A stretch of 64,000 nt of DNA, from assembly GCA_002682825.1 (NCBI GenBank), contig NOKP01000005.1:62001-126000 (forward strand). Reading direction: 5' to 3'. Source of the DNA: Neonectria sp. B-13. Lineage: Eukaryota > Ascomycota > Sordariomycetes > Hypocreales > Nectriaceae. The notes beneath the pieces were generated by a model. That model worked only from the letters and a program-made list of their open reading frames with translations, ran no database searches and was not told the DNA's origin. Shown here piece after piece: positions 41,763-53,400 of this stretch; within the stretch, counting starts at the first letter, position 1; each line of letters opens with the position of its first letter. The translations under genes and the position numbers were made by a program.

Positions 41763-42999
41763 TTTCTTGGTCGAATACAAGGCAGTTGTGCACGGAATAG
41801 AAAACGGACTGGACATTCTGCACAGCTAATAGAAAACCTTCTATAGTGCTCGGATAATTCCGGGCTCAAATCATGTTGTCTAAAGCCCCTGGCCTCTTTT
41901 AGTTTCTTGGTTCTTGACCATGTTGCTGTTGGGTCTCCGTTAGCACAATCTTTGTCATGACGCTCGTTCAACATCTCATTCGTCGCCATCTCATATCTTT
42001 CATCATATTCGTACTGTCTTATCCAAGATAGAAGCAAGATACTGCTGGACATAGTGGAACAAATCTCTATCTTCAATGAGACCAGATATTCGGTAAGGTC
42101 GCGGCTGCATATCCCAAATGATCCTTCAACAGAGACTCCGGCGATTCCCCCAAAACACCATGGTCTCACAGGCACCTCTATCAAAGGCGTCGTGGTTTCT
42201 TCGAGTGGTGACATGAGACCTCCGAGCAGCTCTGAACAATTGGTTCACACACCGTCCTTCCTTCGTCATTGGATGGTCCGACGGCCCCTTCTATTCTTCA
42301 ACATGTTTTCCTCTCCCATTTTATCGAGCTTCTCGTCCTCGTATCTCTGACGATCGCCTTCCACTGCACTCATCGTGGAGAATTCTCTAATAACCATCAA
42401 GTAGATCTACTTCGTCTATGCTTAGTTCTTGGTTCATAGTCTAGACATTCAAAATTCAATTATGAGCTGGTTTAGTCGCAGCTCAGCAATTACAGATAGT
42501 GTTCCAAAATTAACTTCGTCCATTTCAGTTCATATATAGTGACGGGTATTTAAGTCATTATGATTACCCTTTCATAGCCATGTTTGCTATAAGTTTAATA
42601 TGAGTACTACTACAGAAGGAAGGCTCTGTGCTGATAGAGAATTGGCATGGATCATTACCATGAATGCGGCAGGTCGATATGTATCCCTCCTTGCACATAC
42701 GGATAATAACCTGGTAGAAAAGAAATCGCGCCACTGAGGGGGGCCCCTGAATCCCTGCCATACTGATTCAGCCGAACCAGAATCTGTCATGCAAAGGTCA
42801 AAAGAAGCCTGCAAACCCGGACAAACAGTGTGACACGTCACCGAGACCCTGCTATCCGGGTAATTACTCGGACCAACAGATATGCCAAGAGCCACAGATC
42901 AAAAGGTTGAGCATCCCCTGAGTTCCTCGTTCTCAATTTTAGTGCTTTCTTGTTGTTTACGTTTCATATTGACAGCATACAGTATCTAAAGAGTCAAAC
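41763..42999. other. Intergenic DNA upstream of the LaeA-like gene
   Basis: Normal composition without recognisable protein. A 206-codon open frame on the minus strand (41594-42214) has no family features and overlaps the tentative gene before it. The 3' part presumably holds the promoter of the methyltransferase gene starting at 43000. Confidence 0.45.
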
Positions 43000-44685
43000 A
43001 TGACGTCCGCTTCGCCCCGGTCGCCGGAGAAATCAGCCTCGCCCACCAGTACTGCCTCCCCTCAAGGAATCAACCCCGCAGTCGATCAGTCGACCCCTCT
43101 GGTGCGTGGGACTGCGGAACGGCCCGCTCGGAAGTGCCACTGAAGCTGACACGATCCTAGGAAGCGGATGTAGTGGCCGATGACGATTCGGCGATTAGTG
43201 TTGTGAGTAGCTTATTAGTGAGCTAGAAAAAGCCATCAATGGGCTGATTTGTCTATTTATGTCCTTCAAGACCGATGATGAGATTTCGACCACGTCTCTG
43301 CGCTCGAGCATCCTCGAGTACCACATGGTATATGGTCGCGGGTACCACCGAGACCAGAGTAAGTTGCGACTCTATCGCACCGTATAATTTGCTCGCCAAC
43401 AGCCTTGACTAATCTCGTTATCACAGCATACTTTCTGCCCAGCGACGAAGTAATACCCCTTGTTTGAGTCAATGATAGGATATCGCTGACCATCTCTTGG
43501 TAGCACGAGTCTGATAGACTGGGTAACAACCTCTGAGGGTCTGTTGCTGAACAGGAAGCTCACATTTATTGAAGATCTCCAGAACCACCACCTCCTTTTG
43601 ACTTTTGGTGGTAAGAAATACTTCACTCCAAATGCCGACACCGCCAAGTGTGTACTGGACGTCGGCACTGGGACTGGAGTGTGGGCAATCGACTTTGGTA
43701 CGGCAAATCCTGATACGCATACTCATTGAGCTACCTGCTCACTCTAGATCTTATAGCCGATGAACATCCCCATGCAGAGGTACGAATCTGAGACTTAACT
43801 TTGCACGTACCTGGACAGCTCATATTCTTGCAGGTCGTTGGTGTTGATATTGCTGTTATCCAGCCAGCTCGGTGAGTAACAACCCCAGCCAACTCATCGG
43901 CTCAACTCAACTGTTGCATATCTCATCAGTATACAGCGTCCCACCCAATTGCACTTTCGAGGTGGATGATGTGGAGAAGGATTGGACTTGGAGTAGAAAG
44001 TTTGACTATATCTTTGTCCGCCTTATGGCTGGTAGTTTTACCGACTGGGACAGATTTACGCGTCAATGTTGGAAGTAAGTACTACTATCTAACAAGAATT
44101 AACTCCCATGCTTCTTTTTAAACTGGACCTGACAGCCATCCGAAATAGCTCCCTGGAACCCGGCGGTTGGATAGAGGTTATTGATCCAACATTTCCTGCC
44201 AGATCTGACGATGGGACCTTGGATCCGGACTCCCCATTGAACAAATGGGACGAACTTACCGTCAAAGGCGCCGCGAATCTAGGACGTCATTTTAATGAAG
44301 GAGTGAACCACGAAAGTCGTCTCCAAGCGCAAGGCTTCGTCAACGTCCAACGTATCGTTTTCAAATGGCCAACAAATACATGGCCAAAGGATCCCAAGTA
44401 TAAGGAGATTGGGCTCTGGACGTTGGCAAACATTGAGGGAAACCTAGAGGCCATCAGCACAATCCTGCTGGCGCGTGGACTGAGTATGAGCCGCGAGGAG
44501 ATCTTGGTGTTCCTTGCCGATGTGCGGGCTGAGATGCGCAATCGAAGGGTTCATGCGTATTGGGAAGTGTGAGTAACCCGGGTGTCTTTATTGACACTTA
44601 CCCCTCGGTTTAGGCTGTCAAGACTGATTATAGAGATTGTAGACTTGTGGTGATTGGCCAGAAGCCGGAGTTGGAAGAAGCCTGA
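43000..44685 (+). CDS. LaeA-like SAM-dependent methyltransferase
   Basis: Eleven exons (43000-43101, 43161-43202, 43271-43358, 43427-43449, 43504-43522, 43575-43697, 43748-43779, 43834-43871, 43937-44074, 44149-44568, 44634-44685) give one frame of 358 residues, close to the ~370 aa of LaeA. After a disordered Ser/Pro N-terminus come TTSLRSSILEYHMVYGRGYH, SAM motif I VLDVGTGTGVWAIDF, motif II VVGVDIAVIQPARVPPNC, FEVDDVEKDW, FDYIFVRLMAGSF and SLEPGGWIEV. These are diagnostic of the fungal LaeA/Methyltransf_23 group, which includes regulators of secondary metabolism and development and many paralogues of unknown target. Paralogue identity cannot be settled here. It is tail-to-tail with the subtilisin gene. 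Confidence 0.9.
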
Positions 44686-45183
44686 GAAGAGTAAGGGTTA
44701 AATGTACTGAAAACAGCTGAGCCGAAGTTCAGCTAATGAGTGAAGAGGCCGAAAGGGCGACTATCTGCGATGTCGGAGAAGTCCCGTACTCCGTATTAGA
44801 GTACAGTTGAGGCGAAAAGTACCGCTGGATCTGGCGGCGAGCTCTGTTGTGGTCCTATGCTTCCCAACCTCACTATGTGACCGCCGCCAACCCGCCAACC
44901 CGCCCAACAGCGCCTCAACTAGCTACAACTACCGATACAGCCTAGGAGCGCTATCCCTTTTTTCAAACACCGATAAGCTGTCTATGCTGAGTGCCTAGCG
45001 TAGAGCCCTTAAACTTTTGCCTGTGCAGTATACTGGTTATTTCTTTATATAGCTTGTTGATACTCGTCTTGAAAACCTAAAGGCATAATAGAAAACCGCA
45101 GTAATGGCATGCAGATAAAAGAACACACATTAGATGCAGTCAACAACACTCAGACCGAACCTAAGCGCAAACGCATCGCGTTA
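44686..45183. other. Intergenic region between convergent genes
   Basis: Short 3' flank between the methyltransferase and subtilisin genes. It contains ACTCCGTATTAGAGTAC, an imperfect palindrome, near 44788. No gene seen. Confidence 0.5.
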
Positions 45184-48100
45184 CTAGAGATAGAAGCCTC
45201 TTAGGAAACTCGCCGGCAACACCTCGTTCACAATCCCAGCCAGAATACTTGCCTCGCTGGCGCCGGAGTTGAAATCCTGCCCGAAAGTGATGTAGGGCTT
45301 GACAAAAACGCCACTGTCCGACTTCTCCTCAGGGTTCTTTTGGCTGAGGCTGCGGAATATGACAGTCATACCATCGATCGTCTTGGCCGAGACGAGCGCC
45401 TTTGCGAGCCGGTCATCTCCAAGGTCCTTGTCAAGCAGGTGATAGGCCTTGAGGCAGTGGAGCACCATGGCGGCGAGCCCTGCCGCATAGGCGGTCGCGT
45501 ATGAGCTCCCGCGTACGTATTTCCCCGGCTGGAACTCAAGTTCCTCTCCTGGCAAGAGGAAGTCAGGCTTGGCGTGCAAGTTATCTTGCGACGTCTCGCC
45601 GTAGATGGTGGCCGACCCAATGCGTATCACGTCCTGGACGCCGACCGGCGCGAAATTGTGCGTTTCTACCGTCGGACCCTTATCTGGGAGGGCGCCGAAG
45701 AGGATGACTTTCTTAGACGCCGCTGCCGTCTTGATCAGCTCGACAAACCGTTTCTCGTGGTGATCGTTGGTCCCGCCCTTGCGCTCAAAGGTCCAACTCA
45801 TGGAGACAATATCAACCTCCATGTCGAGCGCCCACTGCAGAGCCTACAGGTCCCCCATTAGTGTCATGTCCCTTTTGCGGTACTACCATTCGTGCTGATA
45901 ACTCACCTCGTGGCATGAAGCTATGGTAAACTTCTGGTTCTCGGAGACGCGCGAGTCATCCAGCCGCGCAATGTACAGCTCGGCCATCGGACACACCTCT
46001 CTGATACAACTAGCCATCTGTGTCCCGTGCTCGCAATCGCCGACGAAGTATTCCTTATTGTCTCTGCTGAAGGACCGCCCCTTTTGCTTGCCATGAAGAG
46101 TCGTAAGTTTGCATCCATCGTCTAGTAGGGCAACCTTGACGGAAGGCTTTTCGGATAGTCCAAGATTGAGCATAAAATCTTTGAAGTTGGCGAGCTGCTT
46201 GATCCACTCTTTCGACTTTGGTCTGTATAGAAATCAGTATTTGAGACGGAAATTTTGTCTTCGCTAGAGGGACTTGCGTCGTCTCTGAGTTGATCTGTTG
46301 ATTGCCTTCCCTGTTGTCTCTCGTCGTTTCATCCTCGGGGCCGGCCTGTCCAGCTTGAGAACCGTGATTGACGACCTCTATATCTCCCAGCGCCAGTCGT
46401 TGACACTTCGTCACCAAACTTTCTTTGAGCTTCTCCTCGTAGGCCCGGCAGTCCTTTTCATCGTCTTCATTCTCCAAGAAGTCAGCAGTGGTGGGTCGAA
46501 GCATCGAAGAATCTCCTTGAGGTCGACTTACCTTTGGAAATATCTCAATCCTAAGTTTTTCGAGCTAAACTGGTGTCAGCGCACGTATACCTCACGAGTC
46601 TGACAATCACGAATTACCTCCAGCAGCCTAGCCAGCCCAAATCTGGACGCCCAGCCCCTGAGTACGGCTGTGTTGCCATGTGAAAAGAGATGCACCTCCT
46701 TGGCCGTCGGTGCCCCTGTGACGATGGTATCGCTGCAGATGTCAAACTTTTTCCACTTCCAGACCTCAATCTTGAAGTTGCGTGTTGGCGCCATCTCGGG
46801 ATCCTTCCCCCGCAGCGCCTCCCGGATGGCGGCGTTGGTGTGCGGCTCCGGCCCGTCGTCGTCGACCTCAACGGTGAAGATTTTGTGTACTCCACTGGCC
46901 CATAGCCATCTGAAGATGTCCTTGTAGGGATTGGGTTCTACCTTCGCGTCGGACTGGCCCTTATCTCCCCCTTGCCGGCTGCTCTTCATCGGCGTGTCAT
47001 GGGATGGAGACTGGTCGAGCAGCTTCGACCGTGGCTTCAAGTCCTCCGGCTTCCAGTACGGCAGCTTGACAAAGTCCAGAACCGACTCGAAGTGCATACC
47101 GGACTGATCAATCATGGTACTGATGTATGTTTGGTCGAGCATGACTGACTCGCCGGCGAGGTTAAGACAAAACCGCTGCTCTGATTGGTGTTAGCCGCAA
47201 CATCACGACCGAAGCAACGACGACATCAGAGGAAGACGGTTCAATCCCGACTCACCCAACTTGGCATCCCAGTAAAGGAATTCCATTTTCTCTGCCCACA
47301 TATCGTCGTGCCTCCACTGCTTCGTCCTTTCGTCGTATAATTTCCTCCGAGCGCCGATGCAGGTATTCTTCAATAGCTCTTCGACCCGTTTTCGCGACTG
47401 GGCGTTCTGCTCCGACGCGGGCTTCCCGAGCTCCTTAAGTAGACGGTAGGCAGTTCTGGTGTTCTTGCCGTCGCCGGCCTTAAAGAAGATGGATCGCGGG
47501 TTTCGTTCCACCAGCGCCTTGATGACGGAGAAGAGGAGTTCGTAGTTGATCAACGGATTGTCGTACAGCTGGACCGCCATCTGTAGTGGGCTGTACCCAA
47601 TTGGAAGTGCGCTTGTGAAGACTTCGTCTGGATAGAGTTGCAGGAGCACTTTGAAGCCCTCCACCTGGATCAACTGGCAACTGGACTTCGGTTCGAGGTG
47701 GAATCTGGTATCCACAATCAGAGACTGGAGGCATGGCGTCTGCGTCTGATCGTTCTGCTGGGACACCGCTTTGTTCGCAGCTTTGAGTATCTCCTCAAGC
47801 GGCGATCACCTGCGAGCAGCCCGTCAACGTCGATCGTGTCGTGGAGGCAGTATGCCCCATTTTGAGGAGGGCTATTTTCGATCCGAGCCTCGTCTGTCAA
47901 ATCTTTGTGGTATAGTTGATGGTGATCTTCCGCGCTCTCGACGTGCTCAACCCTGGTCCCATTTGTCTCCTTCGGATGATGGTTGCGTCGCCCTTCGGCG
48001 ACCTCCCACAGCGGACATAGCCCGCACCCATTTTCGCACCTGATTTTGATCCGCTCGAGAGACGACTGCGGAATCAAGAGGTCGATGACTCGGAATAGGA

Positions 48101-48527
48101 TGCTGACCTGGAGCCTGGCGGCCTCGAGCATCGGAATCTTGGAATTGCTATCCTCGGCCGTGAAGAGTTCAGGCGCCTCGAGCACCAAGGCCTCGATAGA
48201 GCCGAGGGCCTCTACTGACGGGCTCGTTTTTTTCTTGTCCAGATCTAAGATGGCCCGATGGATGATATTCCGGTCCTCGGGGTCCTTCTTGAGCCTCACA
48301 GAGCGGTACTTGTCTTCGTTAATGTTGATGAACCTACCAGCCGACCAGTTCTTAACGATCCGGGTATGGAGTTTGTAGGTAACCATCCCTTCGTCTTCGC
48401 TGTCGTCCTCATCAGAACCGCTCTTACTCATGCACCCGGCCTTGGCCGCGGACCCCTTGTCGAAGGTCTTGACACCATTCTGCTCTTTGAACGGGACGTC
48501 CCGTTTTAGATTTGGCTTGGTCGTCAT
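45184..48527 (-). CDS. Ankyrin-like/subtilisin (peptidase S8) protein
   Basis: Exons: 48527-~47811, ~47769-47256, 47175-46618, 46564-46532, 46471-~46285, 46222-45907 and 45845-45184, about 980-1000 residues. The N-terminal half has ankyrin-like helical repeats (NIIHRAIL, IGYSPLQMAVQLYDN). The C-terminal third is a subtilase with Asp in VALLDDGC (~46115-46135), His in CEHGTQMAS (~46020-46040) and Ser in RGSSYATAYAAG (~45491-45512); DIVSMSW also fits S8. The oxyanion-hole Asn of classical subtilisins is not evident (GALPDKG). No signal peptide, so probably cytosolic. Clear introns: 47176-47255, 46565-46617, 46472-46531 and 45846-45906. Those near 47790 and 46250 are uncertain. In fungi S8 domains occur as NLR effectors; this stand-alone one lies two genes from an NLR and may be its partner. 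Confidence 0.85.
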
Positions 48528-48952
48528 TTTCCACCAGAAGCAAATACAGATGAGAGGGCTGTCGATCGTGCCGTCAATTGGACTTTTGGGAGGATGGCCG
48601 AGTTCTTACGGGCGGTTGTTCTGGGGGGTGGCCACACTATTTGCGATCAGCGTCGAAGCCTGAGTCTCGGCTGGACGATTCGCGGCCAGCTGATACTGTA
48701 GCTACTGCTTTGGTAGCTTTGCAGCGGGCTGCGACATCGCCGAATGTTTGATTAAACGTACTACGTAGTACAGTCAAAATGCCCGCGCTCTAAGCCTTCA
48801 GTGGCTAGCATCCGTCGCTACTCTACGTAGTACAACAGGTTACTGACTGCCCTGGGATCACAACTTCGCGCGTGTATCTCGTCTCCCATCCGTTGGGTTC
48901 TGGTTTCATGTCGCGAATTGCATCTTCTCTATCCAAACACATCACTAGCAAC
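48528..48952. promoter_or_regulatory. Divergent promoter region with TACGTAG palindromes
   Basis: This 425-bp region separates divergent starts of the subtilisin gene and the 344-aa gene. It holds a perfect 14-bp palindrome GTACTACGTAGTAC at 48758-48771 and a partial copy, CTACGTAGTAC, at 48833-48843. The TACTACGTAG core recurs at 50221-50230 upstream of the NLR. A shared transcription-factor site is an inference; such short palindromes can also be common genome-wide. Confidence 0.4.
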
Positions 48953-49987
48953 ATGTCGACAACCGGAGCCCTGGAGAAGGACCCCTTCTCATTCAACATC
49001 CAGCTCAACACAGACGAAGAGCTGCGCGATTACCACAGAAAGAATGGGGAGGGCGAAACCCAGCGTCCTGACGTGGTCGACGATATCTGTCGCGGTCTGC
49101 TGCTCCAGGCGCGCATCGACCGCGTCGTCCACGGAACCGAGAGCAAGGGCGGTAACCGAGCCACGCTGGTGGTCTTTGGCTTCCGGTTTCACGGCATCGA
49201 TGAGAAACGGCGTTTCAAGAAGGCCATCGTTACCATAAACTTCCGTGACGAGCAGAAGCGGGCTAGGGCCGACCCTGAAGTCATTGCTCTGTGGCCCAAC
49301 GGCGACTTCACGCTGGGAGAGCCGATCGACGTCGACGTCGAGCATACGTCTTCTGGAGAGGTGGGCGCCAATACGACGACAGCAGGGGCCATCAGCACCG
49401 TCGCCCAGGCGGGCGTTCACACGGCGGTGCAGTGGGAGAAAAAGAAGAGCTACAAGAAGAACGACCGGTCGACGCTGAAGGGGTCCATTATCCTAGACAC
49501 CAAGGTCCGCGAGTATGGGCCCAACAACGCCGTACGGCTGACGATAAGCGAGAATACCACGGCCACATCCGGCCTCGTGGCCGACTTTCGCGCCGTCGTG
49601 CTGCTGAAGAGACCCAAAAAGGAGGACGACGATGGTACCAGCCCTGACGACGACTGCTTCCTCGGCACCGTCAAAATCAACGCTAAGGGGCACTTTGCCT
49701 ACAACGCCATCCGCGGCCTACGCGACCTCTCGGGCTTCGCTCCGGGCAACGACCCCGTCAAGTTCAAACCTGGGGTACAGTACCTGCGGCCGCCGACGCT
49801 GGCCCGCTTCCTCGAGACGAAGCTGGCAGCGGAGATTGATGAGAATAACTTGAATGCGGCGAAGCTGGATGATCTGGTGGGTGTTTTGGGTACAACACTG
49901 CTTGTCACGTCCGTCTGGACAGAAAACGAGTACAAGGGGGAACAGCGGAAAGGGGCAGGACCGTTGAGAACGACCCATGATATCTAA
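48953..49987 (+). CDS. Conserved-looking fungal protein of unknown function
   Basis: A single uninterrupted frame encodes 344 residues from MSTTGALEKDPF. The ATG at 48953 has the fungal-like context CAACATG; an upstream in-frame ATG at 48908 would add 15 residues. The protein is rich in alternating hydrophobic/polar strands (LVVFGFRFHG, AIVTINF, AVRLTISEN, FRAVVLLKRP), suggesting a mostly beta structure, with an acidic loop (KKEDDDGTSPDDD) and a helical C-terminus. It has no signal peptide or membrane helix. GC is high with strong codon bias, so it is surely coding. I cannot assign a family. Its divergent pairing with the subtilisin gene and position next to the NLR suggest a shared pathway. 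Confidence 0.88.
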   Translation: MSTTGALEKDPFSFNIQLNTDEELRDYHRKNGEGETQRPDVVDDICRGLLLQARIDRVVHGTESKGGNRATLVVFGFRFHGIDEKRRFKKAIVTINFRDEQKRARADPEVIALWPNGDFTLGEPIDVDVEHTSSGEVGANTTTAGAISTVAQAGVHTAVQWEKKKSYKKNDRSTLKGSIILDTKVREYGPNNAVRLTISENTTATSGLVADFRAVVLLKRPKKEDDDGTSPDDDCFLGTVKINAKGHFAYNAIRGLRDLSGFAPGNDPVKFKPGVQYLRPPTLARFLETKLAAEIDENNLNAAKLDDLVGVLGTTLLVTSVWTENEYKGEQRKGAGPLRTTHDI

Positions 49988-50411
49988 GGTCGAGCTGCTG
50001 GATGTTCGTGGTTGTGATACAAGCCCCCCTGAAACTCTGAAAGGGAAATTAAGTACCTAGACCTATTCTTAGCTTCCTTTAAATCGCTGTACGTTAAGGA
50101 ATCACTGTAGGGTTTAAAATTCGAGTGGTGATCCCTGCATCCCTGTTGAGTGCCAACAAACATTCAGGGGATGAGCTGTGATTTGGGCGTAATGGTTGCC
50201 TGCTTACCGTGAATGTACAGTACTACGTAGGACAAGCAACCGGCAGCTGAAAGCCTCAGAAGGTCGCCTCACAGCAGCCAAGGTCTTAATCTATCGCTGA
50301 TTCACATCCCACGCATGACTCCCTCTCTGCCTATTTGGCGCCCGGCCCAGCTCAGGCCTCTGTAACTTTCCCCTTCTCCCTCTCTGAAATAATCTACTGA
50401 CGCCGTCGTTC
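49988..50411. promoter_or_regulatory. Upstream region of the second NLR
   Basis: This 424-bp region holds the TACTACGTAG core at 50221-50230, matching the palindromes at 48758-48771 and 48833-48843. Pyrimidine-rich tracts (ctttccccttctccctctctg, ~50365) precede the start at 50412, as is common for fungal promoters. No gene seen. Confidence 0.4.
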
Positions 50412-53400
50412 ATGTCCTTGCTCTACCGACGCCATAGTGAATGGGAAGTGCTGCAGAATAGACGAGAAAGCATGGACGACGAAACAGAAACGAACGAGCG
50501 AAGAAATGAAGGCCCCAGATACAGGTCCGTATAGAGCTCATCCCTCAGATTTATGTCCCTCTTAGACGATGCTGACTGGAAATAACATAGGATATACCTG
50601 GTGGGCTTCCCATCGGTCGATGCCGACACAAAGACGATGCCGATGGTGGAAATGATCAAGAACCTCGTGCCTGAAGCCCATATCCTGCAGCACAACATTT
50701 TCCGCCCCGATGTCACTTCGCATATTAACCTCGACGACGACGAGGAAGACGAAGAGTTGACGGACGAAAATAGCTGTTGCCCACCAGACGAGGACGGCCA
50801 GGTCTCCCCGGGTGCTGTCGTTCTCGTTCCTGAGGAGGTCCGTCGCAGGCCCAACCTGAGCGGTGACTCGACCCCCATAACCAGTGTAGCCGCTCACGAT
50901 TTCTTCTCCCTGGCTTGGATCCAAAACGAGGCGCTGGACCTCCTTAGTCGTATCAGGCAGCGCGCTCCCGCGGACAAGAGCGGGTACAGGAGCAAGGTAC
51001 TTCTCGCTGGGTATGGTTTCGGTGGAATAATCGTCAAACAGGTACATGGAAAATTTCAGGAACTTTAGTGAGAACGCTTGACTTAACTTGCTGTCACAGG
51101 CTGTCATCATCGCCAACACGACGCCTCAATTTTACGATGTCGCCTACAATATCGCAAGCCTCGGATTTTTCGCCACCCCGCACCGGTCGACGGGACGTCT
51201 GGAGTGGGAAGAAGAGCTGCTCTCCATGATACGCGCAACCAAGATGAGCTATCGCGGACGGCTGTCGCTGATTCTCTCGGCCCTCGTCGACTCCGTCTCA
51301 CAGCTGTCGCACGTCTTCTACCGGTTCGCGGCCAAGTACCCCACAACCAATTTCATTCGCGCCGTCGTGATGGATGCCTGCGAGATGGAGATTAACGTAT
51401 TTGACAACGATGCGGAGGAAGTCGTGTTGTGGCCAACCACTTCGTATGACGGTCTTGCGTTTTGTAGCATCGAAAACATCGACAAGCTTAAGTCTCTCAG
51501 GGAGCATTTTGCTCCTCGCCACGTGCTGTCGTGCCCGTACGAAGGTATGATTTCTCAGTCTATAGCTAGTCTATACTTGCTGTCGACATCGATGTTAACC
51601 TCTGGGCAGGAATTGACAAGCATGTTCGGGATGTGTCGGAGAAGGGCACCATGGATGTCTACTTCGAGACACTTCAGTGTCTGTCTCCATCCCGCTGGAT
51701 TCTCCACGAGAACGGAGCCCTTGACAACCCAGACGACTACGATGAACTGAGAGAGATCTACTGCTCGCTCCTCCTGGACGTTCCCTTTGCCAATATCCGC
51801 GGCGGCTCGATCCAGGTTACCGGGTCTTCGGGACACGGCAAGTCCGCTCTCGTCAAGCTTGTGTCTCAGAAATTAGGGCGAGAATCGCCGGTCGTCACTA
51901 TCGACAACATTCTCGGCGCTATGGAACGATATTCTCGGACCCTGTATGGGGTTTATGTCTCGTTCATGCACCAGATAATCTCTCAGAGGCCTTCGCTCTT
52001 CCGTCCAGTTCAGGGCTTAATGTTGCAGATTCTCCGCCAGAACGCTTGGACGGAGGAAATGATTCGGTCGGTTCTGTCGTCCATGCTGTACCACTCCCAA
52101 AATGTCGACTACCTCATTGTAGTCTACGACTTCGAGAGGTGGCCGAGCGAAATTCGGTCTTGGTGGTCTAAGATTTATACCTTGCTCCCGGAATCTAGCG
52201 GCTCAACCTGCACTCTCCTGACCAGCAGTCTCGAGCCGATTAGTGACTTGATCAACGCAAAGGTATACCGACTCGACCTAAACAAGACGTACAAAGAGTG
52301 TAGAAACGCCCTGATCATGACAAAAACGGCAAAGCTCCTCGACCACGGCCGGACGTCGCTCCGGGAAAGCCTCAGCAACCGTATCAAGGAAAAGATCATC
52401 TCCTCGGCAAAATCTTACGATGGGTCGTTTTCATCCATCAACATATATCTGCTCCGCCTGTTTCAGACCTTTTCTATCAACTCGCTCAAGGCAATCGAAC
52501 AAAGTATCTCCAGAGCGCCGATATCAGAACATCAACTCTATCGAAGTCACATCAGGCTGCTGAAAGAACAGCCGACGGCTGTCTTTTGCTGGGCCACGCA
52601 GGTGCTTTCGTGGATGTTGCTGGCGTTGCGACCCTTACGCATCGAGGAGCTAGCCGTCGCCGCGGCAATCAACATGGGTCACTCCACGACGGCCGAGATG
52701 CAGGCAAAGATATCGCTGGGCATAGAGCGAGATATCAGGAACCATCTAAGTGGCCTCGTGGCCATAGAAAACCGACACGCGCGCATTATCAGCCCGTTTG
52801 TGAGGGAGATCCTATCTGATGCTGGTGTGCGAAGTGAACTCGGTCTAAAAACCGATGACAGCATTACGCGGCACTGCCTGCACTACCTCAAGTTAGTTCT
52901 CGGCGATGAAGGGCCAGCCGTATTCGGTAACTACCTTTCCCAAGTATCGTATAAGCATCGGCAGCGAAGTCACAGAGACCCGGTCTTTGAACTGCTAGAT
53001 TACGCATGCCGGTTCTGGCCCACACATTTCCAGCAAGCCACTGATGAGGATGGGTCCTTGGAAGAGCATGTTACCGGCTTCTTCAGAGACTCGAAGCTTT
53101 CTGGGCGCTGGTTCCAATTACATCTGCTCAGCAATGCCGCCTCGCCGCCCTACCAGCACAGCGATATTCGCGTTGGAGACACTCCGGCCTCGCCAACCTT
53201 CTCGCAGGGGGGGGAACTAGCGTCTGCTGAAGACAAGGGCTCGTCTAGGGACACAACCAAGGCAGATAAGCGACCGTCGCCTGCCGAAATAGCTGGCCAT
53301 GTCGGTCTTGAGTCTATCGTTTGTTCCCTTGTTGCAAACGACAAAGCGGCACCCGAACACAACGTAGTGCGAGTCCGACGGGGTTATGCAGAGCATCACG

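Noticed and set aside
41594..42214. 206-codon minus-strand frame
   Set aside because: No domain, no codon bias like neighbours and low-complexity residue runs; it overlaps a more plausible small plus-strand exon.
49291..49647. Overlapping frames inside the 344-aa gene and inside the NLR ankyrin region
   Set aside because: They are Arg/Ser/Pro-rich shadow frames of GC-rich coding DNA, without family features or start context.
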